Below the pieces are notes generated by a model. The model was not told the origin of the DNA. It saw only the letters and a list, made by a program, of their open reading frames with translations, and searched no databases. Below are positions 57,101 through 64,000 of a stretch of DNA of 64,000 nt, one piece after another. The stretch is from positions 33,733,847 to 33,797,846 of the forward strand of contig NC_132883.1 of assembly GCF_030463535.1 (NCBI RefSeq), written 5' to 3'. Made by a program: the position numbers and the translations under genes. Source of the DNA: Salminus brasiliensis. Taxonomy: Eukaryota > Chordata > Actinopteri > Characiformes > Bryconidae. Every line of letters begins with the position of its first letter. Position 1 is the stretch's first letter.

Positions 57101-57534
57101 AGGTTCCAGAGACTCTAGAAATACAGTTAAGACCAAGAAGGACAGAGAGAAAGGGAGGTTTGAAATTGGTGCAAGTACTGGTTCAAGCTGATTTATGTCT
57201 CATGATGAGGTCACAATAGGTCATTAAGTTTGTGGGAGTTTTTTTTTTCTCTTTGATGTCTTAAAAAATATGAAGTGTAGAAAATGGAAACTGTTGTGTA
57301 CCCACACAACCAAGTTTATAAATAAAGTTTATAGTGATTCCTGCAAGCACTGTGATTACTACATTACAATGAAAGCAATAACATTTATATATGTATCCCA
57401 TGTACTAAATTAATTACATTTTCCCTAGGTTGTTATGGTATCCAGACAATAACCACTCTTTGTCCAAAGTCGATGCAGAATCGGATGGATTTATGAACAT
57501 TGCTTTGTGGATCATTCAGCACCTTGCTCTGTGA
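44222..57534 (+). CDS. apeh: Acylaminoacyl-peptide hydrolase (acylpeptide hydrolase), 23 coding exons
   Basis: A cytosolic serine peptidase (S9C, prolyl oligopeptidase clan) that removes N-acylated residues from short blocked peptides. Exons: 44222-44251, 44775-44904, 46434-46560, 46874-46961, 47656-47731, 48094-48185, 48439-48513, 49814-49951, 50075-50166, 50815-50855, 50979-51100, 51225-51285, 51470-51567, 51738-51789, 51877-51965, 52333-52471, 53774-53857, 53952-54032, 55535-55623, 55834-56024, 56661-56763, 56882-56988, 57429-57534. All are GT-AG and in frame, 2,211 nt, 736 residues (human 732). Ser591 (GGSHGG), Asp679 and His711 each sit four residues after human Ser587, Asp675 and His707. 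Start MDVSSDVDFK is chosen because it splices in phase to VLTSPED, aligning with human MERQVLLSEPEE. Nothing is missing. Confidence 0.96.
44679..44774 (+). other. Possible alternative apeh first exon: 32-residue basic N-terminal extension
   Basis: An in-frame ATG at 44679, in a strong context (AAC ATG G), opens a 32-codon run straight into exon 2 without a stop. The peptide begins MAFAREFKAIMLSTRR and continues with more Arg, Cys and hydrophobic residues. It has seven basic and two acidic residues, as in a mitochondrial presequence. It would need transcription to start inside intron 1. The default model skips it. Confidence 0.35.
44775..52471 (+). CDS. apeh: apeh beta-propeller region (exons 2-16)
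   Basis: Exons 2-16 encode about residues 11-483, the N-terminal helix and the seven-bladed propeller that restricts substrate size in this family. Conserved stretches are EWTQRDLERNENVKFCRQY (exon 3), WSHSETHLLYVAEKKRPK (exon 6), GDQFVYYEDWGE (exon 8), WAPNDTGVVFVGWWHEPFRL (exon 9), YDWYTKKTSVVVDVV (exon 12) and CWSADSQRV (exon 13). The acidic linker of exon 7 (GDDEEAIKTEKKED) is the most diverged part relative to human. Exon 10 is only 41 nt, and exon 14 only 52 nt. The acceptor of exon 13 directly follows a TGTC microsatellite. Confidence 0.94.
44905..46433 (+). other. apeh intron 2 with Tc1-like remnant
   Basis: A 1.5 kb intron, donor ACAG|GTGGGG to acceptor TTTTTTAG. Its second half is occupied by a degraded Tc1-like transposon. 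No other feature. Confidence 0.85.
45480..46290 (-). mobile_element. Degraded Tc1-like transposon remnant
   Basis: Read on the minus strand, 46109-46186 gives HRIISLVKKNPFATSSQ, a helix-turn-helix segment typical of Tc1-like transposases. Nucleotide blocks TGGGTTGAGATCAGGTGACC (45639 on) and CTAATCTGGCCTTTCTGTTC (45996 on) match a family common in fish. TTGTCTGATTACTTTTGAGC near 46260 resembles its terminal repeat. Stops and indels are frequent and no full open frame remains. Exact ends were not found. Confidence 0.8.
46962..47655 (+). other. apeh intron 4
   Basis: A 694-nt AT-rich intron containing a (TTATC)n microsatellite at 47507-47537. Nothing else was recognised. Confidence 0.85.
48221..48294 (+). 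repeat. (TA)n microsatellite in apeh intron 6
   Basis: An uninterrupted (TA)n run of about 74 bp, 35 bases after the exon 6 donor. Confidence 0.95.
48514..49813 (+). other. apeh intron 7
   Basis: A 1.3 kb AT-rich intron with an AAAT-type run at 49130-49156 and no recognised gene or mobile element. Confidence 0.8.
50178..50680. mobile_element. Interspersed repeat in apeh intron 9 (non-autonomous DNA-transposon-like)
   Basis: It begins ACTCACTGATCACTTTATTAGGAACA, a start shared by a very common fish repeat, in two parts: CACTGATCACTTTATTAGGA and the following bases. The words TGGCATGGGTTTTACATG, ACATTCCTTTGAGGCTCTGG and CAGGCAGTTCCTG follow in the expected order. The other terminus (its complement) is absent, so the copy is truncated. 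Family membership is from memory. Confidence 0.55.
51109..51162 (+). repeat. (GT)n microsatellite in apeh intron 11
   Basis: A (GT)n run of about 54 bp begins eight bases into intron 11, directly after the donor GTACGTCT. Intron 11 is only 124 nt. Confidence 0.95.
51403..51461 (+). repeat. TGTC/TG microsatellite abutting an apeh acceptor
   Basis: Six or more copies of the decamer TGTGTCTGTC run up to the exon 13 acceptor (GGGCCCAG at 51469). The microsatellite supplies most of the intron's pyrimidine tract. Confidence 0.9.
52472..53773 (+). other. apeh intron 16
   Basis: A 1.3 kb AT-rich intron, donor T|GTGAGA, acceptor GCTGCATCAG. Open frames at 52660 and 53029 have no family resemblance. 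Confidence 0.85.
53774..57534 (+). CDS. apeh: apeh alpha/beta-hydrolase catalytic domain (exons 17-23)
   Basis: Exons 17-23 carry the catalytic domain. HGGPHS, at the exon 17/18 junction, is the family's oxyanion-side motif. VNYRGSIGYGQDN is in exon 19. The nucleophile Ser591 is codon 55900-55902 in GGSHGG (exon 20). Asp679 is 56918-56920 in GEDDKRVP (exon 22). His711 is 57454-57456 in PDNNHSLSK (exon 23). All three catalytic residues are intact, so the enzyme is predicted active. Stop TGA is at 57532-57534, four residues later overall than human. Confidence 0.95.
54033..55534 (+). other. apeh intron 18
   Basis: A 1.5 kb AT-rich intron, donor GTGTGT, acceptor TTGCTGTCAG. No repeat family or gene was recognised. 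Confidence 0.85.
56025..56660 (+). other. apeh intron 20 with an 18-bp palindrome
   Basis: A 636-nt intron containing a perfect 18-bp palindrome at 56146-56163. Donor GTAATA, acceptor GTGTTTGCAG. Nothing else. Confidence 0.85.
56989..57428 (+). other. apeh intron 22
   Basis: A 440-nt AT-rich intron, donor GTAAGC, acceptor TTTTCCCTAG. Nothing else recognised. Confidence 0.85.
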
Positions 57535-57618
57535 TCTGTTGAGGAATACAAGCTATAATGGAATTACATACTTAAAAGATTACACATAAAATGCAATCAG
57601 AAATGTTCATATTCCTTT

Positions 57619-57643
57619 AATAAACAACTAAATGTGTAATAAA
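57619..57643 (+). terminator. apeh polyadenylation signals
   Basis: AATAAA at 57619-57624 and again at 57638-57643, about 85-110 nt after the stop, followed by T/G-rich sequence. This would give a short 3' UTR of roughly 130 nt. Confidence 0.65.
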
Positions 57644-57649
57644 AGAAAC

Positions 57650-59706
57650 GCTGACTTCTCCTTGAGCATACATACCTTAGTAAAGCTTTTTCAAAGATGG
57701 CTTAAACAATTGTCTTAGTGATCAGACATGTTCATGATGTAATTTTAGAAATGTTTTGAATGATTGAGAAAACAAGCCAATCCAAAGATCTGACTCTCTA
57801 ATAAAACCAAAGGTACTCATGTAAACAAACTGCCCTCAGTTCGTCTTATGAGATATACACTACTGCTCGATCAACATTGGACAATGTTTTGACAAAGCTG
57901 CCCAGTGTATTGTCTGGCTTTTAGGAATATGGGATCTCATGTAATACTTCAGGAGTACATTTAAAAAGGTTGGCTTCAATGATTGTTTCTCTGTTGTTTG
58001 TGACTATGCAAAATAACAGTTCAACTATGTGTTTCTCAGCTGGTAATTTCAGGCATTCTTTTTAGCTACTAATGATACTTTTGAGGGGGGAAAACACCTC
58101 TGCTCTGCTATGGTACACATTAATGATTCGGTGTATGTTATGTCTGGTGATGTTTATTACACTTTCATATTCATTTTTGAATAAAGATGTTTATATGATT
58201 TCAGATGACTTGTTGGTTTTTATATTTAACACACACACACACACACATTCTCAAATGTGTAAAAGGCACCCCATTTAATGTTAATGTTTTGTTGATTTTC
58301 TAAGTCACAAATCTAAAATCTGACTTTTTTAAACTTTTGCTAAATATAACACATCGCAGAGATGACCATAACCTTTGTACTTTAACCCCCCCCCCCCTCC
58401 CAAATATGTTGGGTGGCATTATTTTAAGATACTGTTGTCCAAAGAAACTCAAATCTTGGTCCATATATTTATGCATGGAAAAAAAAAACTGACTTTGACT
58501 AAGCATTAAGTTTTGTTTTTATGGGGAAGTAAGATCAGTGTGACGTAATCTTTCATGCTTAAAATAACCCCCCCCCCCCCCCCTTTTTCCTGTGTATTGT
58601 GTTGGCTGAACACCTGTGATACTTAGTAACACACACACACATACATACAGAATACCGTATGTATCTTACTAAGTGGCACATTTTCACTTCTGTAAATGGG
58701 TGGAGGCTTATCTGAAGCTACTCGAACTGCTTTTCACTGATTTATACCTTTATCCTCTTCAAACACAAAAACTTGTTTTTATTCAAATTCCAAGATTGGG
58801 AGTTCTATGTTTTTATGGTAAGTAAGTTTCTGTTTTTCTGTGTGTAATACAATGCATTGTATTACATTATCTATGTTATTTACAGAGAGCAGTATTTTTA
58901 GTGTGCTTTAAAAAAAGACTAATGATCGTGATGGATCTTTTTTGCAACTGTAGTGCCGTATGTAAATTTTCTTTTCTGCAGATAACATTTGTCTTGACAA
59001 ATCAGCATATTCTCTTCTACAGAAAGTACTTTATCCTCACTGTAAATAACATGTATTTATCATTTTGATCTACATTACCAGATCTCTGTCTGGCCCAAAA
59101 ATGTATTTCACAAACTAAATTTACTTTACTTTGGCATACATATTAATTTGATGTACTAATGCCATTAGTATACAAGTAACAGCTTAACACTATTTATTGT
59201 TAGTATTTCTGAGAATCTATTTTATGTGCCATGCTATTTTTAAAAATCAAAGTTACTGGGGCAAAATGTATAATAAGATAAATGATGAGTATAACTTTAC
59301 AATTATTAAAGGAATGAGTGGCACACAGTGCCACCCTTTATTTAGCTATTTCATTTTTAAGGGACAAAATTAAGGGATGAACTCTAGTGCATAGGAAAAT
59401 AATTAGGTAAGTTACAAATACAGTTGGAGTATTAAAGAATGTGAAGCTAACAAATGTAAGTTTTTTTTGTCATTATGTCACTGTCACATAAAAACGTTAT
59501 CTCCATAACTTTACAGGAGAAGGAAACAAACAAACTTTTAATGGGATTTAATGTAAAAAGATTTGATTTCGAATCATTTGGAATCATTTCTTTTGGTCCG
59601 TTCATCATGAAATTCTGATAGAATTTAAAGAACAAAAGCCAGATTCACATTATGTTTATTTGATGTTTTAATTCTAATGCTAATGCATGTCTCTCTACAT
59701 CTTTAG
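57650..59706 (+). other. apeh-tlr9 interval: intergenic plus tlr9 5' region
   Basis: About 2 kb, AT-rich, with two poly-C runs (12 C near 58386 and 16 C at 58568-58583) and a (CA)n near 58230. It must hold the tlr9 promoter and an untranslated first exon if the acceptor at 59706 is used, but I could not place them. No coding frame was recognised. Confidence 0.6.
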
Positions 59707-59709
59707 GTC

Positions 59710-62700
59710 ATGTTTGGACGTGGATTGTGCCTGTTATTTGTATTGATTCACCTTGGTGTGGTCAGAACGATAAATCCTAAATTCTACCCATGTGACAATA
59801 ACACTGCCAGCAACGGGGACATAGATGTGGACTGCAAGCACAGAGGCCTTACTAGCATTCCTAAATTCAAGTCCCTTTTTGTTGTCTCACTCAACCTCAA
59901 TGAAAATCTTATAAAGCACGTAAAAAGAGATGATTTCTCAGACATTTCTAATCTCCAGAATCTGACTTTAATGTGGAACTGTTTGCCAGGCCGCCTCAAG
60001 GCACTGAGATTACCTTCATGCAAAGTGACTATTGACCAAGATGCTTTTGTTAACCTCAGGAACCTGACCTCCCTTCATTTAGCAGGAAACAGCCTCAAGA
60101 CTATTCCACTTCTACCACAGCACCTTCAGATCCTAGGATTGGAGTTTAACAATATCTTTCGCATCGAAAAGCCACTAGGAACACCTTTCCTCAAACAGCT
60201 ACTGCTGGCTAAGAACTGCTACTTTGCCAACCCCTGTAATGAGTCCTTCTTCATAAACACAAGAGTGCTTCAGGATTTACCTGAGCTTCGGAACCTCACT
60301 CTTGGCTTTAATAATATGACAACCGTTCCCAAACAACTGCCACCCTCATTGGAAAGTCTTAACTTGAAGGAAAACAAGATCACAGAAATCACAAAAGATT
60401 CTTTTGCAAACCTCACAAATCTCCGCTTCCTTAACTTGGAGTGGAACTGCCAAAGGTGTGACCATGCAGCTCAGCCCTGTTTCCCTTGTCCAAATAATGC
60501 CTCTTTAGGCTTGGACCCTGCTGCCTTTCATGATCAGAGGAACTCTCTCATTAGTCTAAGTCTACGGGGAAACTCACTCCACTCCTTGCCTAAAAACCTT
60601 TTTGCCCAACTTAACAGACTTAAAAATCTTGATCTCTCTGACAATTTCCTAGCCTACAGTATCCGTAACGGCATCTTTTTTGAGGAGCTGCAGAAGGTTG
60701 TGTCCCTAAACCTTCTCTACAACTATCAGCCTATGAAAACATTTCCAGAGCTGATTCTGTCACCCTATGTGAGCAAGATGAAGGCCTTGAGGAAGCTATA
60801 CCTAAGTGGCTTTTTCTTCCATCAATTATCTAACTACAGCCTTGAGCCGCTGTTTGAACTACCAAAGCTGGAGTATCTTGACCTGCGCATGAACTTCATC
60901 AGTTCCTGCAATGTCACTGCGTTCAGCCAGCTGAGAGCATTGAGAATGGTGGTGCTTTCACAGAACATGCTTGCCTTCAATCCATGCTACAAAGCTAGCT
61001 CTACTGGCATGCAGCTCAAGTCCCTTGCCCTGAGTGATTATCCAAGAGACAGCCACCTGCAGAATCAGGAAACCCCTTACGTCAAGTCAGAGTTGGGCAG
61101 GAACTCCGGGCAATGCACTGAGGCAGACTGTCCGATAAATTATTCAATGGGGTATCTCCAACGGTGTCTCTGTTACGGGAAGCTTTTCTTTAACTTCTCT
61201 CAAAACAATATTCCATGGCTAAATGCTAGTACTTTCAAAGGAATGGAGAACGCTGTGTGTATAGACCTGTCCTACAACTACATGAGTCAAGCTTTAAGTG
61301 GCCAGCAGTTCTCTCCTCTTACCAAACTGGTATACCTAAACATGGCTCACAACCGTATTGACCTTTACTTTGATGAAGCTTTCAGTGAGTTAAGGAGCAC
61401 GCTTAAGGCTCTTGATCTCAGCAACAATGAATTCCATTTTCTCATGAGGGGAATAGGTCATCGCTTTACATTCATACAGAACTTGAGTTCACTAGAAGCT
61501 CTCAGTCTAGCAAACAATAACATTGGTCTTCGGATCTCGAACACTCTTTCTAGTCAGTCTCTGAAGTATCTCTTCTTCTCTGGGAATCGCTTGGACATCA
61601 TGTGGGACACCAGGGGAGATCAGTACATACGCTTCTTTCAAGGGTTGACAGAACTTGCATATCTGGACGTCTCTGACAACCAGCTTAGATCATTTTCCCC
61701 AGAGGCAATGGTTAACCTTCCTGCAAGTATCCGTGTGCTCAGGGTGGACTCCAACCTACTGAATTACTTCCCCTGGGGCAACATCTCAGTTCTCACTCAG
61801 CTCTGCTACCTTAACCTCAGTGGAAATTATCTCTCTAACCTACCGGATAATTATGTCCCCTTTGGACCCAAACTCTCAACCTTGGATTTAAGTCACAATC
61901 GACTGACTGCAATTCCAGAGTCTTTCTTCAGCCAGGCAACAGCGCTTAAAGACCTCAGACTCAACCACAACCAGCTGAAGATCATCGAGAAGCGAGTTCT
62001 TCCATCTTCATTGAAGAACATCATCTGCACTGCCCCCTTTAAGACAAAGAACTGCAAGTTGACATTGCATGCCAATCCTTTTACATGCAGCTGTGCCACG
62101 TCTTGGTTTGCTGAGTTTCTGCGAGAAAGCCCTTTGTTTATCCCACACCTCACCACAGACGTTCGCTGCGGTTTTCCCGAGTCACAGGCAGGAGTGAATG
62201 TGCTTGCCATTGACCCTCGCTCCTGCCAGGAGATATTTGGCAGTGTTGCCTTCCTCTGCACCTCCCTACTTACTCTTGCAGCTACTACAATCCCTCTTTT
62301 GAAGCATTTGTATGGCTGGGATCTGTGGTATTGTTTTCAGATACTTTGGGCAGGAAACAAAGGCTACACCCCACTTCAAGGAGACAGCACGGTAAACAAT
62401 GACCATGATGCATTTGTGGTTTTTGACACAAAGAACAAGGCAGTCAGGGACTGGATCTACAATGAAATGGTGGCTAACTTGGAGAGAAGAGGGAGATGGC
62501 AGTTTAAGCTTTGTCTGGAGGAACGGGACTGGGTGCCAGGAGTGTCATGCATAGAGAATCTACACAATGCTGTGTACAACAGCAGGAAGACAGTATTTGT
62601 GCTGACTAATCATGTAAGCTGCACTTCTGTCAATGGGATCATAAGACAGGCTTTCCTCTTGGTCCAGCAGAGGCTGCTAGATGAGAAAGTAGATGTGGCA

Positions 62701-62910
62701 GTGCTGGTTCTTCTAGATCCTCTTTTCCCTAAAGTCAAGTACCTGCAGATGAGAAAGAGACTCTGCAAGAAGTCAGTTCTATCCTGGCCCAAGAACCCCC
62801 AGGCCCAGCCCCTCTTCTGGAATGATCTGCGTGTTGCTCTAGCCTCTGACAATGTGAGATCTTATGATAGAAAAGTCACCGAGGGCTTTCTGTCTCATGA
62901 GCTTCTCTAA
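59710..62910 (+). CDS. tlr9: Toll-like receptor 9 (endosomal DNA sensor)
   Basis: A 1,066-residue type I receptor from one open exon; human TLR9 is 1,032. A signal peptide (about 1-19, GLCLLFVLIHLG) is followed by leucine-rich repeats. The Cys cluster 247-260 (CQRC...PCFPC) is the TLR7/8/9 signature. A Z-loop-like insert covers about 425-485; in mammals this region is cleaved by endosomal proteases. A cysteine-rich LRR cap follows (FTCSCATSWF), then a membrane helix at about 844-866 and a TIR domain at about 900-1048. Its BB loop is ERDWVPGVS with Pro943, the signalling-critical proline. In other species it senses unmethylated CpG DNA and signals through MyD88. Start: ATG three bases after an acceptor (CATCTTTAG at 59706), so a 5' untranslated exon is implied; mammals place the start at or near an exon 1/2 junction. 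Assigned over TLR7/8 by overall TLR9 resemblance (MWNC, NFISS). Confidence 0.93.
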   Translation: MFGRGLCLLFVLIHLGVVRTINPKFYPCDNNTASNGDIDVDCKHRGLTSIPKFKSLFVVSLNLNENLIKHVKRDDFSDISNLQNLTLMWNCLPGRLKALRLPSCKVTIDQDAFVNLRNLTSLHLAGNSLKTIPLLPQHLQILGLEFNNIFRIEKPLGTPFLKQLLLAKNCYFANPCNESFFINTRVLQDLPELRNLTLGFNNMTTVPKQLPPSLESLNLKENKITEITKDSFANLTNLRFLNLEWNCQRCDHAAQPCFPCPNNASLGLDPAAFHDQRNSLISLSLRGNSLHSLPKNLFAQLNRLKNLDLSDNFLAYSIRNGIFFEELQKVVSLNLLYNYQPMKTFPELILSPYVSKMKALRKLYLSGFFFHQLSNYSLEPLFELPKLEYLDLRMNFISSCNVTAFSQLRALRMVVLSQNMLAFNPCYKASSTGMQLKSLALSDYPRDSHLQNQETPYVKSELGRNSGQCTEADCPINYSMGYLQRCLCYGKLFFNFSQNNIPWLNASTFKGMENAVCIDLSYNYMSQALSGQQFSPLTKLVYLNMAHNRIDLYFDEAFSELRSTLKALDLSNNEFHFLMRGIGHRFTFIQNLSSLEALSLANNNIGLRISNTLSSQSLKYLFFSGNRLDIMWDTRGDQYIRFFQGLTELAYLDVSDNQLRSFSPEAMVNLPASIRVLRVDSNLLNYFPWGNISVLTQLCYLNLSGNYLSNLPDNYVPFGPKLSTLDLSHNRLTAIPESFFSQATALKDLRLNHNQLKIIEKRVLPSSLKNIICTAPFKTKNCKLTLHANPFTCSCATSWFAEFLRESPLFIPHLTTDVRCGFPESQAGVNVLAIDPRSCQEIFGSVAFLCTSLLTLAATTIPLLKHLYGWDLWYCFQILWAGNKGYTPLQGDSTVNNDHDAFVVFDTKNKAVRDWIYNEMVANLERRGRWQFKLCLEERDWVPGVSCIENLHNAVYNSRKTVFVLTNHVSCTSVNGIIRQAFLLVQQRLLDEKVDVAVLVLLDPLFPKVKYLQMRKRLCKKSVLSWPKNPQAQPLFWNDLRVALASDNVRSYDRKVTEGFLSHELL

Positions 62911-64000
62911 ATCAAGCTGAGATATGCAATGCACCTTAAGTATAATTAATCAATTAAGACTTAATTTAAGGACTAGCTTTGTGATGAAACTTGATGTAGG
63001 GGCAGCGACGCAGAAACTAACCCTGAGGGAAATTTTACAGACATTTTTGTGTGTGTAGTTCCATGTAGAACATGCTTTTGGTCATCTTCTTTTCATAGTA
63101 CTTAGTACATAGTCTTACTGTTTAACCATTAAAAAATAAATCATCATCAGTGTCGAAACCTGCTGAATCACCTCCTTTGTGGCTGCACTTAGATACAAAA
63201 TGCAATACAATACTCTAGCATACAATACAATAGCATTTTGTGGCAATTCTCTTTGAATTTATATGAGTGCTATCCAGACTGAAGTACAGCCTCTGCTCCA
63301 GAAGATGTTTTCATAGCAAGTGATGCAAAGCTCTAAGGAGACACTGAACATGACATTTATGATGGATTTACGTGTTTGGCCTTTGTGGCCTTTTGATGGG
63401 ATTGTGTTCAATATAAAGGAACGTTTTTAACATTCTTAATCATGACTTTTATTTTAGTATTGTATTATTTTACTTCCTTTTTAGTAACATCCAATTATTT
63501 CTATTATCAAGTCAAAGTTTTGCTAAGTTTGTGTATTAGAATCAAGCAGTAAAATGAGAATCAAGAGTAAAATAAAATCGATTGCTTTTATATTTTATAA
63601 ATGTAGACATTCTTCTACTGTTTGATGGGTAGTATTTAACAATAACAGTCAAAATTGCAGTGTATATATTTGTTTATATAATTATAATATTAGATAGTCT
63701 TGTCATTTAATTGACATGCTATAAATATTAACAACTATCCACCAACCCTGTTGACAATGTTTTTCTAAATGTACAAATTCACCAACTTTACAGTGATATG
63801 TCTGTGAACACAACAAAGTGTATGTTTAAATATAATGCTCAAACTATTTGAGTATCTAACTGTAAGCTTGTTTTTTTAGTGCTTGATTCTTGTCAGTATC
63901 TGTTTTATGAAATCAATGAAAATTCACACCAATGCAAATACAGAACATCTCTTACCAAAAGGAAATCATATGTTTTGTGCCGTCTTTATTAGCGTTGCTA
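62911..64000 (+). other. tlr9 3' UTR and downstream sequence
   Basis: The likely 3' UTR runs to a first AATAAA at 63135-63140, with later alternatives near 63575. Beyond that I see AT-rich sequence with no recognised gene. Confidence 0.6.
63135..63140 (+). terminator. Candidate tlr9 polyadenylation signal
   Basis: AATAAA about 225 nt after the stop codon. ATTTA-type sequence lies downstream. Use is not demonstrated. Confidence 0.5.

Overview
This window looks like vertebrate nuclear DNA from a ray-finned (teleost) fish. The three protein genes have GT-AG introns and match vertebrate families. The introns are AT-rich and carry long (TA)n and (GT)n microsatellites, Tc1-like transposons and tRNA-derived SINEs of kinds common in fish. 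An ostariophysan (catfish or characin type) is my guess from the repeats, not a demonstrated assignment. No bacterial, plasmid or viral features were seen.

All three genes are on the + strand. (1) Positions 1 to about 42,100 hold the 3' two thirds or more of bassoon (bsn), the giant presynaptic active-zone scaffold. Positions 1-11,390 are intron. Seven coding exons (11,391-29,574) give 3,544 residues from the second zinc finger to the C-terminus. The 3' UTR seems to be split by two introns and to end near 42,100. (2) apeh, acylaminoacyl-peptide hydrolase, runs from 44,222 to 57,534. Its 23 coding exons join in frame to 736 residues with an intact Ser591/Asp679/His711 triad. (3) tlr9, an endosomal Toll-like receptor for DNA, is one 1,066-codon exon (59,710-62,910) preceded by a splice acceptor. 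The three products are not known to share a pathway. Their proximity is syntenic: human BSN and APEH are neighbours at 3p21.31, and TLR9 lies a few megabases away on 3p21.

Most of the remaining sequence is intron or UTR. It contains a Tc1-like element with both terminal repeats and a TA target site but a broken transposase (25,016-26,484), a collapsed Tc1 terminal-repeat pair (36,987-37,194) and a degraded Tc1-like remnant in apeh intron 2. It also contains two SINEs, a local duplication (32.1-32.9 kb), a large purine tract (4.87-5.34 kb) and several perfect hairpins or palindromes.

I did not find an undescribed biological system. The points most worth checking are a ladder of five QT motifs in bassoon (possible dynein light chain sites), a Tyr/Gly-rich repeat in bassoon, a 63-nt in-frame acceptor choice, an alternative apeh N-terminus that looks like a mitochondrial presequence, and the intron-split bsn 3' UTR.
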